Positions 1-14,400 are shown, numbered from the stretch's first letter. The stretch is DNA of 64,000 bases from Thermoascus crustaceus (GCA_001599835.1 BCIC01000003.1:2537372-2601371), one strand, 5' to 3'. Numbers and translations are program-made. The notes: generated from the sequence alone by a model not told the origin.

Positions 1-3000
1 GATCTAGAGAACCGAAATGCCCAGTTCTCGCGGAATAGATCCAGAAGTTTTATAAGCTCATGATTCTTCAGGATTATGTGTGTGAGAGTATCCTACTAAG
101 ACCTACTACCGGATAGACCTGCGCTTCTACGTCGATAAATGGAGGGTGTCTATTGGTCAAAGGCGAGATAAAAAATATATGAAACGCAATAATCTCATTG
201 GAAGATGTATCATTCACCTATTTGCGTGGGTAAGCTTGTTAAGTTAGAAAGGAAGGATGGAAGCTAAGAGAATGGGGTCCCAGATATGAAGAGTTAAGAT
301 GGAGATAATGAGAATGATGAATATTTGTTATAAAGATAGGATGATGCGTGAATTTATTCGACGAGTCCTTCAGAATGGCGTAGGTGTTATGCAAATATAC
401 TGTTTGTCTTTTGTCCTTGTCGTCGAGGCTCACCATAGGAGTTTGCCAGTTATATCCGCTGTTCAATAGCTTGGAATGGAAAAATGTGTATCTCTGAGAG
501 AGCAAAGCTCAAGTTCTGAGTCCTAGACCTACATCTTTACGACAGCTAGCCTCGCGCAGCATGAAAAACCACACGCATGCGATCATGCATGTCTAAGCTG
601 AGCAGGTCAAATTTTCGATTCCTATGCTGGTAATCTATAGGGCAGCTGTGCTCTCTGAGTATGATTTTTTTTTTAATTCAGATGAGTGAATTGAAGTAAT
701 AAAGTCAATTGGAGAACAAGAGGTGGATTTGTAAGATTGAGCACTGATATCAAATTCTATCCCATCAACAAGAAGTAACAAGACATGCATTGACCTTGAC
801 AGGTAGAAAAAAGAGCCCAGAATAATAGCTAAAATGGCACACCGGATTGCATTTTCCCATCTTCGCAAGTCCCTCGGTGCTGGTGCAGCGCGGCTCGTCT
901 ATCAAAGGAGCTAGATATTCTGTTTCCATGGAACGAGACTGGCACTATTTTTTTTTCGGGCTCTTTTTTGTTAAATGGGTCGGAATTCCCCCTCCGACCC
1001 ACTTGACTTTAACAACTTAACAAAATTTTTGCTGAAAGAAAAAAGGAAAAAAAAAAGAAAAGAAAAAGATGACATGGTGACGCAGATGATGGGGCATCTG
1101 TGGCTTGCGTCGGTTGGAAACAGCTTGTTTTATTTCTCCTATGAGGCCAACACCTCGGTTTCCTCACACCTGAACCGGCCTTGCGTCATGCCACCAAGGT
1201 CAAGGTTGTGACAAGAAAAGAGGACGAGATTATTACAGATGCGCTATTGTTATCTTACAATAGTCTTTTCTAGCGGTGAGAAGTTCTGCTCTGTCCGGAG
1301 GAGAGTTGAGTAACAGGCCAATAATACACACCGCCACAAGCAGCACACAGCCACTTGGATGTGGCAGTGCTCGCCTTTCAAGGCTGCGACCGTTGACGAG
1401 CAGATCTAGATCCTACACTCGCTTGAGCTTTCTGTGTACGGGAAAGCTTGGCAGGTCGGCGACGTACGCCAGCGTGTTACTGCCCTGCTTTCTTCCTAAC
1501 AGAGTGTCCTGTGCCCCTGGAGGTGACACGCGATGAAACTTACTTCGTCTCCTGGTAGGCGCCGTCATACTACACTGTTTCTCAAGTCCCGTCTCTTGCT
1601 TCGCGACTCGGCCCGTCCATGAAATCGTGACGATACGAGTGGTGTTCCTGAAACCCCGCACGTAATTGCGCCATGGCGTCAGCACAGGTACGCGGCCCCT
1701 GCGACCTGAACCTAGACCCGCAGCCCCGAGGCTGTGAGCAAACGCGAGTCGCTGTTGGCGCCCTTTCCCCAGCACCCTGCGCACACCTTTACCTCTGCCC
1801 TGGGAATGGCTCTGAGATTGAGTTTTGTCTGTCCAGATTGGCTTTGTTCGGCGCATCGTTTGGCCCCCATCCCCTGTCGGTTCTCGGTTCTCGCTCGCTT
1901 GCTAGTCGAGTGCGGCTGATATATCCGAGAATCAGGATCCTGGGACCCGGTGGCAAAGATCATATAGCTCCGGAGAGCATTCAGCTTCAGCTTCCTCTTG
2001 TCCTCGACACTACTCTGCTTTCCTCGTCACCATTATCGCACAAGCAGTGTGAACTCCGTTGCACAACCGGGCGTGGCCAAGGGCGGTGATGTATGTACGA
2101 GGCCCCCTCGTATTCCCGCAGGGAAATCGATAGTTTCGTCGCATCCCTCGCGCTAGGGCATTTTAGCATTTAGCACCCTGTTGTCGATCAACCCTCTCTG
2201 GATGTCCGATCATGCCTTCTGCGAACTTTCATGACTGCTGTAGCACGGAAAAGCGGACACAGAACATACTCAGGTTCATGTTCTCAAGAGGAAAATCTGT
2301 TATCAGGGAGAGATTGAATGATATATTCTGTGGTTTCAGATGTGGGTGTGACGACGTTACATAATCCTGTTTCTCTGGAATTTGTCAATGCTGGGTCCGG
2401 CGGTCCACCAATCGGGAACCATCAAACCATATGGTCCCCGAGCCTCCCGGAGTATCGGGAGAACCCCGGACTCCGGACTGTTGGATTTCGACATCTTTAT
2501 GCATCACATCTGACCGCCTTGTCCAAGACCCTGCAGCATACAGTAGTTGAAACGGCATCGCATCACTTTGCTTTTTGTGACAAGTGCCAGTCGCGATCCC
2601 CCATACTGCATGCATGACTTTCGCCATCATGTTTGAATTGAAATCTACCTCATACATGTTAATCATCGATGATCGTCTGGCGCTTGCGGACGGGGGGTGT
2701 CCGGGGATGTTCGGGAGGTCGAGAGGTTCTACATGCCACGTGACACGCCTGAGATAGCTCCGATCCTGTCACCAACGACTTCAACGTTCAAGCATGGCAC
2801 CCTGCATGACCCTGCATGACATGGCACTCTTGGGACCCCGTTGAGCCGCCAACAGGGAGCTAACATAGGCTTTCCAAGACGACAAGAGATTGGTTACTCC
2901 TGCTGGTTGGCAGTATCCAAATCGATGGGCCGCCCCCTCGAAAGCCGCAGGCCCGACAGTCGGGTACAGCGGACGCGTGCAAACCGTTTGCATCGGACTG

Positions 3001-6000
3001 CATCTCGAGCCCTGCATCTGTCGGCGCCTCATGTGCCCAACAGAATCGCATCCCTGACTGAGAAACATGAAGCTGCCACACAGCGTGTGGGGTTGAATAA
3101 TCCCAACCGTTGATACACCACCTGCTGCTATATCCTAGCACTTTTGTAGGCGCTTACGAGGTACAAACCACATGAACGCTTCGTCGACTCTAGTCACGTT
3201 CGTGATGAGCCGTGACACAGGATATCCCTTTTCCTGTATTGACGAGTTAGCATGAAAGTTGACCTTAGTCGCGCCATTTACACTGTAATTTGAAGCAACT
3301 GGTTTTTGTAATTTGCTTTCAAGGACCTGCCTATGTCAGAGCAGTCTTGTCAGGGTTGACACTGTCTACTGCTAGTCGTCGGCGTCTCCGAAGATTACTG
3401 TTCACAGAGCTTGTTTGTTATAAGATCATAGCTGACTTCCGTATCCGGAAAGTAACAAGAAGTATTTGGAATTCTGGACAGGTACTATTTCCGTTGACAG
3501 CGACGGGGCGAAATTACGATGATCAAGTCGATCATGGCAACGGTTATCACCAGCGCATCAAACGTCACGGCCGCACAACGTGAGCGGTGGGACCACGAGA
3601 GAAGCGCGCTGAGTGGCGGCTTTGATCGGATGGTCCGAGCTCCAGCGCCTTGGTCGGATCGATGGATATGATGCGGCTGAGCCATGCCGGTTCAGGATAA
3701 AGCGGTGGCCGGAGCGGGGTCCGCGGTCCATGCGCTCGTGGAATGCGTCCAGAAAGAGGTCTAGCGCCATCGATAAGCTGACCTGGCAACCTTGGAAGGC
3801 GCGGCGGAAGCAGCACGTCGTCGGAGCCTGTTCTTTTTCCGATTCTCCGTGTATCTCGCAGTGGAGCCGCGCTGCCGGGCCAACGTTGACGCCCACTGTC
3901 CTCCAAAGCATCCTGAGACTCCAGCTACGCCTCGAAGGTCCACCCCGGCCCAGCAGGCCGGTCATGCTGGCGCTGTGTGCTGGGGGGGGAGTCCAATTAC
4001 AGACAGTCCATCGAGCCTCCTCCTGTCTCCTTGGCTTGAGCCCTCCCATCCACCTGCGCTGCATCCACGTTGCTCGGAGGGGTTGGCCGTCACCGCCCTG
4101 TCGGTCCGTTTTCTGACGAGGTCTATGTAGGGACCAACGCATACTACTGTGTATACTACTGCTGAGGAAAGACATCGACGCTTAGGGGGCTCGATTGATC
4201 GGTCCATATTGAAATGGGGATTCAACTAAACTGTGCGTGTGAGATCCTGAACGCCGCAAATAATGCCATCATTGAGGCTGAACGATGCCCGTCTGAGTCT
4301 CGTCACTGGCTTGTATGCCACATCCTTTTTGAGTTTTCCCAAAACTCTCAACGGTCAATGGCTGCTCTGTCACCGACTGCTGCTATCAGCTCCATTTCTG
4401 GCAGCCACGCGGTTTTGCTGCTGACAGCTTGACAGGGACGGATTCATCGGCAATTGCTAATAGATGGCTCATATGCGATGCCATAGCTGTATACCTGCAA
4501 GACTTGGATTCCGAATCCCGTTTTGGGAAAGGAATAAACGAGCAGGTTGATTTATTCTTTGCAGACTTGACAGGTTGACAGATACTGCTCTCTAGCGTGG
4601 CCTATAGTTGTACGTTACATCGGTGTACCCCGTGTACGGGACGGCCGTTTTTTTTTTCTTTGCACCTTAGGTCTGTAAGTTATGTACGAAGTTGTTTTGG
4701 ATCTCCACACTACTCCCCACACGAATCGATGTGATCATCCACAGCGTGGAAGAAAAGGTATAGATTAAGATTTAAGGTATTTGTCAATGTTGAATAACCA
4801 TTGTGGCTAAGCATCCTGCCCTAGCCCGTCATCAGCTAGAGTGGAGCAGCGCCTCCCGCGCGAGGTTGATTAACGTGCGGTCGATTAGCATCCCCCTATG
4901 CATCCAATGAACCGCAACAGATCTCCTAACTCTGAAGCTTCAGCCTTCTGCTGTCCTGTCCCAAGCTGCTTACGTGGGTTCCTAGAGAGACTTGACAACA
5001 CGGACGCCACAAACGTCCGTCGACAAGTGTCAATTTCCCCTGATTATTGCAGATGCTAATCTCCAGCAAACCTATTTTCTATTTCTAAAAGGCCCTGAGC
5101 GACAGGACAATGATCCCTTAGTTTCGGGAGGAAAATGTCGTGCGTATGGTAGCTCTCCCAATACGATGAAGTAATCCTCTGCCGACACCGTGTAAGGCCT
5201 CGGGTTAAAAGATGATTTCCCGATCTAGTGTTTTAACACCAAATTTTAAGGGGCAACCCCTCTTTGGGGTACGGAGTACTCCGTGCCTTCAACGGATTTT
5301 TGTCATTAATGCCCCACGATCTAGATTGCTGGCATTATGATGTAAGTAGAGGCGGAATTTCTGCTCTTACATACTGTACGGAATACAGGCTAGAATATGG
5401 ATCATTGCTCTTGTTTGGAGCTGTGGAAAGGCAGAGGGTAAAAAAAAGGAGACCTCAGCATGTAAAAGTCCATGCAAAGAATATGCCTTCCGGGAAACCC
5501 AGCAATCAGATCTGCGAGAAGTCGATCCAGTAGAGAGGTTGTAGAAACAGACTACCCCAGCCGTGCTTCCGTCCTCACTCTAGCCTCAAATTTTGGGTCT
5601 TGAACCCCGAAGGAGGGATCTCTAATCGGCGAACGGCACGAAGATCCAATTCCCATAGGAGAAGACCGATATTGTGTAATTGGAAGGGTGCGTCCAGAAA
5701 ACAAGTTCTTTCGAGCTACTATCTCGACTGTCATGACGGTGGACGGGTCATGGTCTCGATTGGCCCACGAGATCAAGCGACTGGACCAACCAGCGGGCGC
5801 GGCCGTCGACGCAGAGCGCGTGGCTGGCTGAGGTCTGCAAAAAAACCCCCAAGACCGAAAAGAGAACCTCACCAGCCCTCCAGGGCAAGGATTGGCCATC
5901 TCGCAAAGCCCGACCGACTCTCGATCAAATCTGTCATTAGCGTGGGAACGCGCTGTGGGCCACAACTTTCTGGATTTTTTTTGGTTCGAAGTGGCCCTGG

Positions 6001-7214
6001 GATCGCGCCATCCGGTGCCCTCTGATCTAAACACTACTAGCTCACGATGGGCGGCAGACAGATCTCCCCCCCCCTTCGTTACATGACACGGCTCAAGCGG
6101 CCACGCTGCTGAAGGACGTTTTCTGCCGCTCCTTGTCAGGGCGTTTCATGACAGAGCATGGGCCAACAATGGGTGCTATCGTAGGCGCTATTGCAGCACC
6201 CCATGTGTAAAGCACCCCGAACAGATCCTGTAACGAAATTGCATTGCCAACGACAAGCGTGACTCTGCTGCACCTCGTTCGAGTCTGTCTGTCAGAGCCC
6301 TACTCGATTACATACATACCTACGTCCGTCGTGACCGTGTCTTCGAGGAGCACTGCTGTGCGACTTCTGACAGAAGACTTCCAGGAAAGTTTCAACGCAA
6401 TGCACAATAATGCACGTACGGTACATAGTTACATGGGGGGAGAGATCCCGTACGGGGGAATTGACGGGGGTTCGGTTTAGGACGGTCCGCGGTTGCCCTG
6501 CCCTATTGATGATCCTGTCATCGACTGGTAATCGTTTGTTACGTGCGGTGGATAAGCCCCCGGTCTTGGTCCCTAGCTGTTCCACTCCAGTGTTCCCCTG
6601 TCGGTAATCGCAGTTCAAGTGGCGAATATCCCCACGATCTGGAAAGCCCGGGCGGGTGCGGCAGGCCTGGAACACATAGCTTCGCTACATCCCCTGTCCT
6701 AACATGGGTCCGACTTTCCGAAAGGGGATATGTTCTCGTCTGCAACCCTTCTCTTGGTCCCCATACGTACTTCTTTTTTTGCGCCCACCGTCAGACGCCC
6801 ACCTTAATTCTGCTGTCCAGAAGCCGGCGTCTCCTTGGGTCCCGCCCAGTGTTATCTTGAACAGCCACAGCCTAGCTCTAATAGCTTGCTATATATTACC
6901 CACTCTGTTGGCTTTGAAGCTGTCAGCTTCGAAGATCTCAGATCTGGATATTCCCCATAGCGTGGTACGTCGAAAGGTATTAGACATTCCTTGGTGGAGC
7001 CCGGGTGCCGTCCACGCTCCTGGTACGGAGTACAAGTACATATCTGCCCATCACATCCGCAAATCCGCTCAGCTCTTAAGCTTGTCTTGTGCCGCATATA
7101 TCTATCTGCCTCCTGTCACTTCTTTCTTCAATACATCCTCTGCAATTCGTCTGCTACCTTGGTCACCACCGAATCTCACAACACTTGAAGCTTCGCGCTA
7201 CACCCCTCCATAGT
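1..7214. other. Gene-poor left flank, no supported gene
   Basis: I see no conserved protein family here. The longest open frames (for example 3558-4175 and 5552-6034 on the minus strand and 1413-1856 on the minus strand) have biased Arg/Ser/Pro composition, no recognisable domain and no convincing splice structure, and several begin at non-ATG codons. The right part (about 6.2-7.2 kb) presumably holds the promoter and 5' leader of flbD. A gene lying mostly left of the window edge cannot be excluded. Confidence 0.6.
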
Positions 7215-7377
7215 GTAAGCAAGCATCCCTCCCCTCCCCGCCGCAGTCGTCTTACGCCAACTCCCCATGACATTCGTTCACAGAATCATGGCACTTTCGA
7301 TTCTTCAAATGGTATCTAACAGTCTGTTAAAGATTTATTTAAAAAAAAGTCGTGCGATACTTTTCAACTCGCTACAG
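7215..7377 (+). promoter_or_regulatory. Possible 5' UTR intron of flbD
   Basis: A GTAAGC donor starts at 7215 and a pyrimidine-containing acceptor ending in ACAG stops at 7377, two bases before the flbD ATG. Removing this 163-nt stretch would delete upstream ATGs, including the one at 7267 whose frame overlaps the flbD start out of phase. This is inference from splice signals only; there is no transcript evidence here. Confidence 0.35.
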
Positions 7378-7379
7378 CA

Positions 7380-8432
7380 ATGGCACCCACACACCGTCGC
7401 GGGCCTTGGGTCCCTGAAGAGGACCAGGCGCTGCTCCAGCTCGTGCGCGAACAAGGACCCAACAACTGGGTACGCATCTCGCAGCACATGCATTACCGAT
7501 CCCCCAAGCAATGCCGGGAGAGATTCCACCAGAACCTGAAGCCGACCTTGAACCACGAGCCCATCTCTGCCGAGGAGGGCATGATGATCGAACGGATGGT
7601 CAACGAAATGGGAAAGCGCTGGGCGGAGATCGCCCGGAGACTGGGCAACCGCAGCGACAACGCCGTCAAGAACTGGTGGAATGGAAGCATGAACCGGAAG
7701 CGACGAGGACTCGTTCAGAGCGGCAATGCATCGCGAACGTCGTGCAATGGCCGAGTCCAACCCCCGTACCCGAAGCCTTCCACCACCGGCCCCGCCGATC
7801 GATCACGCTTTGAGACGCCACAATGTTCCTCGTGGACGACAAGATCATCCCCTAAGATGCGCGTGGAGAAACTTCCTTCTCCTGTGCCTTCTTTCACTGA
7901 GCAGCAGAGACCACGGCCTCTGCAGCTGGAGCCAATCGACAACAACCGGCAACTGTCTCCTGTTTTCTCCCTTCCTTCTAGCAGCCGCGCGCTTGAGGCT
8001 CCCTTGACTTCCCCTTCATTCTCCGAAATCTCCAACGCCCCCTCGATTGCAACGCCGTCGCTGGTCTCAGATCACAGCTCGATCTGCTCATCTTCACCAC
8101 GGACTCTTCCTTCTCCGCAGCTGCTGCCTCTCCCGCAGGGCTTTGGCGAGCTGCGGAGAGGGAGTGCGCCGGCCCTCCAACTCCGCGACGGGAACTGCTT
8201 CTCCCTGCCTCCACTGCAGAACCCTGAATTTAGCAAGAGCACCGAGTCTTTGGAAATTCCCTCGATGCGGCAGTGGACACCCGACTTCTCAGCACCGCCT
8301 TACCCCAAGCTACTGAATTCCGCGCCATCTACTTGGCCCACATCGCCAGCCCGGAGTGAGTCTTCCTTAGACTCTCAATCTCGACGACCCTCGCGCGATT
8401 CGCGAATGGGGGTCGACTCCCTGCTGAACTAG
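7380..8432 (+). CDS. flbD: FlbD-like R2R3 Myb developmental regulator
   Basis: A single-exon protein of 350 residues. Two Myb repeats occupy roughly residues 7-55 and 60-106, with the spaced aromatics W10, W30 and F49 in the first and W81 and W100 in the second, and the second-repeat segment NRSDNAVKNWWNG typical of DNA-binding Myb. The repeat pair lies at the extreme N-terminus and matches Aspergillus FlbD, which acts with the fluffy genes to start asexual sporulation and also affects sexual tissue. The rest (about residue 110 onward) is Ser/Pro-rich and probably disordered, ending in a basic/serine stretch, as expected for a transcription factor tail. The start at 7380 is chosen because it immediately precedes the Myb repeats, as in relatives. 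It stands alone, with several kilobases of non-coding DNA on both sides, which fits a heavily regulated developmental gene. Confidence 0.9.
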   Translation: MAPTHRRGPWVPEEDQALLQLVREQGPNNWVRISQHMHYRSPKQCRERFHQNLKPTLNHEPISAEEGMMIERMVNEMGKRWAEIARRLGNRSDNAVKNWWNGSMNRKRRGLVQSGNASRTSCNGRVQPPYPKPSTTGPADRSRFETPQCSSWTTRSSPKMRVEKLPSPVPSFTEQQRPRPLQLEPIDNNRQLSPVFSLPSSSRALEAPLTSPSFSEISNAPSIATPSLVSDHSSICSSSPRTLPSPQLLPLPQGFGELRRGSAPALQLRDGNCFSLPPLQNPEFSKSTESLEIPSMRQWTPDFSAPPYPKLLNSAPSTWPTSPARSESSLDSQSRRPSRDSRMGVDSLLN

Positions 8433-11400
8433 TTGGACGTTGTGCTACCAAAGTCGGTGCCTTTGACGAGTACTGGCACGGACGGTTTTTGCTCAGACTC
8501 TGTACATGGCTGGAATGATTACGAAAGCTTGGGAACGGGTCATCTGCTGTAAATGACCTCATCTTTTGGTACATGATTTCTTCTTCTGAATATAAGGGTT
8601 TTGGAGGTTTCAGGCATTGAAAAGACCTACGTGTGTACGGGTCCTGCCATTTTTTTTCTGTGGAAATAGCTTTTTTTTCTCTTTCGTTTTGGCCTACCGT
8701 GCTTTGTCACCGTGCGTCGCAGCAGTTCTGGTGTGTACAAGCTGTGCGTACATCTGGTTTCTGCAGCGGTATTCTTGGCGTCTGTTCTCCCGTCTTTTCC
8801 TTATCCCTTGCAGGATCTGAGGTCATGTGGTCGGGGAAACTATACCTTTTCTTTTCTTCTCTTTACTCGCATGTTGGGCTAGTTGGCGGGTTGGTCTTTT
8901 TACCGCTTCTTCGAACATTGGGACCGGTGGTAGGGATTGCATGGTGTGATTTTATCTAGCGGGAAAAAAAGGGGGTCAGAGTAGGCCCCTGGGCTGTTTG
9001 ATTTCTTTTGTTTTCCTTCTGTTTGCTTAATACCCTCTCAATTTTGATGTTCTTTTTACCCTTTCCTCTTGGAGAATACCCTGTAGTGTTAAAAAGCGCT
9101 GGATCTGTCTATATATCATCACGTCATCAACATGATTATTCTCCTGACTACCATCTCCAATAATCCATACTATTATTCGTAGCATCCACACGTCTCATAA
9201 CCACGAATGAGACTTTAACCAGCCAAAGAACGTGTATCTTTGAGTCAGAGTTCACAAGTCCAACAAAGCAAAGCAAGCTGTGAGCTTGTTCGTTGTCACA
9301 GTGCCGCGGTCCGACCCATCCCCGTCCCGTCTTTCCGGCCGGCTGGCCAGCCGGCTGGCTGGCGTACCCCCCTCGAGCGTCGACTCGGCGCTTTTTGACT
9401 TCCTGTGGCGAGAAAGAGAGCCTCAAACCTGTAGCGGTAAATGTAGCCAAGTCTTGTCATGCGACGCCGAGTCCGTCGAGTTGTCGAGCTGCACGGCCTG
9501 CGGTGCGCTGTTGCTGCGGGGAGTCGGACTCGGGACGGGCGACGCTCACGACGCAAGGGATGGGATCGATCTGTGATCGTAAGCGCCTAAATGAGGCTCC
9601 CATTTCCCCCCAACTACGAATTGGAGTTTGGTATTCAGACCAGACCAGACCAGGCTTCAGCTGGGGGACGTGGACATACACGTCGGCTGTTGTCCTGGTC
9701 AAGGAGATGCGAGATCGAATCGATTGAGTTCATTTCAACGAACTAGATTTAGGTACTAAGTTTTCTCAATCTCAGCCCGCCAGCGCCCTTCCATCAGCCT
9801 CGAAGTCCGAAGCCCCTCCTCATTCATAATTCTGGTCCTTCCAATCCTATCGTTTGGAAACTTCAACCGCAACACACCCCCCCGTGGGACCTTGTGAATG
9901 TGAAGCTTGAACCTGAACCCGTACCCGCTTTTTTTCGTTGTTTGGTCGTTCCAAACCAAACAAAATCCATGGAACATATCATGTGCACCTAGGTAGTAGG
10001 TACAGATCGCTACCAGCCATTTGAAAAGGCCTAACTTTAGTGAAGGAAGCATCTACGAGTTATTTTTACTTACCTAAGTGTGAAGTGATGAAACAAAAAA
10101 ACTAAAGCGGTCCTCAAGTTTCTAAAATTCGGGTTTGGGTTGGGCTGCACGCACGCAGACTCTCGATCGATCGGGTCGGGGTCTGTCTATCGGATTATCT
10201 ACCCTATCTCCCTGGGGAGGAGGAGGAGAGCAGGTGTCTCGAGAGCTGGACAAGGCACCAAGGCAAAAACAGATTAAGTTTCAAGATGTTTTCCTTAGGT
10301 ACCTAAGTTACAAGGTTAGGTTAGGTAGCTAGCAGCTCTCTAACTAAACTTTGATCGCATCGATCCTCGCTTTTTTTTGGTCCTGACTCAAGTTCTATTC
10401 CTCAGTAGTTCCTGGGTTTCTCTCAGATTTGGGAATGAGAAGCTTTTTTTTTTCACTAGTACATACGTACAGTACAAGTACAAGTACTTGCATGCAAGAA
10501 AAGCTTTTTTTTCTTGGTTTTTGGTCTTTTTTATTTAAGTCATTAAGTCACTTGCTTTCAACAGCGGCCGTGCCGCTGGCTGTGGCTGCTGAGTTTTAAG
10601 ACAAGAAGACAAGGACAGGAAAGAAAGAAAGACGTCTTTCAGAGCTATCTAGCTACCTAGGTGCTGTAACTAGGCTACTGTAGACACCTCCTATGCTATC
10701 ACTGTAGGTACTATTGTAAAGCCGTTGGCTGTCGAGAAAGACGCAACGCAGCGCAATGACATGACAGGTTGCGAATAATGGATAGTACTGTTTTCTGTTT
10801 CCTATACGGAAGTACTACAGTGCTACTTACTATGATTCACCAAGGTTGCTGTATGCTCAAAAAACTGGTGGTATGGACGGGTTCATTCCGAGGAGTGCAG
10901 TGCTCCGTACAGTACGGAATAGTTCCGAACCCTTCATTATTTCATCATCGATCGCTCAAACAATCCAAACTTGGCGGCCGCCCCCCTTGTTTCTACGAAA
11001 GGACCGAGGCGAATAACAATGCTATTGCCGTAGCTTCTCGTTTGCATAATTTCATTCGATCCGTTTCACTTCTTTGTGAAACTTGAAACAAACCAAACTG
11101 GGCCGGGAGCGGGGTTGGTGAGGTGAGAGATGACAAGATTATCGCATTTGCACGAGAATAATAAAACGATTATGATTGTTGATTTTGATTATCCAACGCT
11201 GACTGGGTCTGACAGAAACCGATCATCATGAGGCGAACTACAGAGTAGTGCCTAACTGTGCCCTTAACTCTGTGGGGGAAAAATGGGGCCAAGTCTCAGG
11301 TTTTTTTTGTGCTTCGTTGACCCAGACCAAAAAAGTGAGGCTCCGTCCATCCGGGACGAACGGGGTCAAAGTGGCCGTATGTGCCTAGGTACCTTAGATA

Positions 11401-14400
11401 TGTAATCGTGGGATGGGATGGGAAATAATAATAATGGGATGGTGTTGGTAGCGGACCTTATAGCTAAGGTCCTAATAGGGTACCACAGGTTGAGAGTTGA
11501 CCCAACCCGACTATATTGTGACCGTTCCATGGATCAAAGGCTGGGGCCTGAGTACGATGCAACTATACAAGCTGTGACTTTACCCCAGGGATCTCGAGCA
11601 TGGTGGTTTGTATGGCTTGCACTGCTACGGTCGGACTCTGGCTAGGTACCTAACATGCCTCGGCATGTTCTACGCGCCAACCCCGTGCAGCCGCTAGGCG
11701 ATGGCCTCTGCGCTGTGCATGCTGCAATGCGGTTTCCACCAACAAGGAACCTCAGACTCTCAGTCGGAAACACCGAATGACAACGACCAGCAGCGCGCAC
11801 ATGGCATGATGGTAGGCCCGGTTCGAAAAGGAAAGGAGGTGGTGGATTGGTGGAGAGTGGAGACAGGAAAAAAAATTAAAAAAATGATGATCAAGGGCGC
11901 TAAAATAATAAAGATATAAGAAAACAAAAAAAAAAAAAAAAATCAACGGGGTTGAAGGCCCGTTCGCCGTTCAACTTCGGCTTGTTTCTGGAACGGAACT
12001 ATTTGTCAACTCGCAATTGCTCCTGCGCGGCTGCGCCGCAGCGGGGGAAAGAGAAGAAAAGAGGTCGATCGAGAGCCGGTCGCCGGGGCGGACGGCGAAC
12101 GGACGCAGGGCCCAAAGTCAAACACCGCTTAACTATGTATAACGAAGCCGTTTTTTCTCGGCACTTGGTAAGGTTTCTAACTTGATCTGTCTAACCCTGG
12201 GTCCGGACGTTTCGTATCTTTTTCGGGCAAGTGCCCATCCGGACCTCACTGGGAGTCTGAATACGAGGGACCGGGTTGCACTGGCTATAATAGCAACTTT
12301 AGTATAATATACGTTATACCGTCTGTAGAAACTCGACAGAAAAAGAAATGAAACAAGTCGGCTAGATCCTGAGAGTGAGAAGCTAATAGTGTTCGACATA
12401 CTCTGTAGTACTTCGTATTTCGCACTGTTCAGAGGACGACTGTACATCTGTCGCAAGAAGTAGGCAGAATTATGTAACTGGATGGATGAATCCACGTTGT
12501 TTCGGTGCTGCCGTCTTGTACCCTGTTGAACGGGTAAGGATCGGATGTTGTTAGTGAATGGAGTTATGGCTCTTAGACCGTAAGGAATTATCTGCATACA
12601 ATAATGCTAGTCAGGATTGATAGCGAAGGCGACAGCGACTATGACAACGGTCGCGGTTATTCGCAGGAATAATACCATACCGTGACGAGACTTGCAGCGA
12701 CGATCGCCTGGGGTCAGGCTGGACGCCGAGGTCACCACCAGCGACGGCCCAGTGTGGACAGTGAGGCTATCGCAGGCGTGCGAAATATCACCGGTGATTG
12801 GCCCCCGGAGGGTCTCGGTGACCTCGATCTGCTAGGCTGTCCCTGGCCTAGCGCACCAGCCATCGACCGCCGGTAGGCCATCCCAAGATCGGCTGGGACT
12901 ACCTAGGTAGGGCTCGGTGCCTAAGGCCAGAGATCGGTCTCACTGCGTTATGTAAGGTTACTAAGCTGTAACTTAACATGTTTCAGGGGCCTCAGGCTTC
13001 ATCCAGCGCCCGTCCACACCAAACATACTGTACACAGTCAAGCCTCGGCCTCAACAGTCAATAATGGCCCTAGTCTGTCCCGCTGCCGCTTTCCCAACTT
13101 TCTGGATGATAGGCAATCAGAGCTTCTTCTTTCTGATGATCTGCCATTTCTGCCGTGGCCCATCATTCAGTTACCAGTGGGGCCCCTAAAGAGCTACGCT
13201 GGCGACCGGCCCACGTCAAGGAGGACTCAAGACTCAACCCCTTTCTGCTTTATTCGGGCAGCGATCTGGTTCCTCGATCTGACGTCTTAGCGCAGAGCCA
13301 AGAAACAATGCAATAACCGTTTTAGGTCCGATTCTGCGACCTAGATCCATGGCCCAGCTGGCCGATCTGCTCTGCCCACTATGACCATCCCCTGGTCTTT
13401 CTCCATGGCTCAACTTTCAAGCTTACCCGCCTTGATCCCGTCAAGGCGGTCGAGAGCTCGATAGTGATGATGATGATGCCAAGGGCTAAGCTGGTCTGGA
13501 CTCCATACAGCGATCAACTGACTGCGGATTATTTTTCCGTAGCAACCAAGGTGACCTGAGAATAACGATTACCTTCAAATATGTCATGAATGGGGTACTC
13601 TGTAATTATGTGTGTAACTTTGTTCGACCATCATGCGGTGAGTTGAGAATCCTAGTTAGGGAAAAGGCCACGTGGGCCTGCCAGATCCCCATTGCGATGC
13701 TCGCAGCTAACAACTAGGGTAGTTTACATAATTGATTAGCTACACACCCTTGTCCCGTCACCAGATAGCTACAGAGGCAGTGCCTTGCCCGGAGTCAAGT
13801 AGCATGGAGTGATGTCACTGTCCCTGACACCCTGGGCTCTTCGTGTCACGCACGGCTGTTTCTGCATTTCGCTTCTTCTCGCACCCCTGCATTCCATGGC
13901 TTGGCGTATTCCATTCAATGATTCCCAGAACCTGAAGATACAGGGGATTTAGAAGCTCGGACGGAGTACTTACCTCTCTCAATTTTGTTGGGGGTTTTCT
14001 CCACTGCCGCTGTCTGTCAGTCAGCTGGAAGTCCAGGATCTTATTTGGTCAGTGACAAGGATAATAGTGGACTATGGAATACTGGGTAGTACAGAGCATG
14101 GAGTACGCGGAGTTACCCCGTCGATATCAATCGGAGTCGCCGAAGTTCGAACAGGCTCGTTTCCAATCCTTGGAAATCTTTCGGAGCTCGGTAGCTACGC
14201 AGGAGAATTTTTTCCCCCTATTTCTAAATTCTTCGTCAGCATCTTCACTAATCGTGAAAGGTCACATCGGTTCCAACTGCTGTCAGCTTAACCGATATCT
14301 TTGAAGGGGCTGGCTGAGAACAAAACAATTGACCTGATTAGGAAACCAGCTAGGTATGTTTCCAGTTCCTGTCAGACCTTTTCTTGAACCGGCAGCCGGC

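Noticed and set aside
635..868. 77-residue minus-strand frame with a hydrophobic start like a signal peptide
   Set aside because: Starts at TTG, is not supported by splice sites and ends in a Ser/Lys low-complexity stretch.
3558..4175. 205-residue minus-strand frame
   Set aside because: Overlapped by frames of similar length on the other strand, Arg/Trp/Ser-biased composition, no recognisable family or splice structure.
5552..6034. 160-residue minus-strand frame and its plus-strand mirror
   Set aside because: Mutually antisense frames of equal length without motifs, most likely a base-composition effect.
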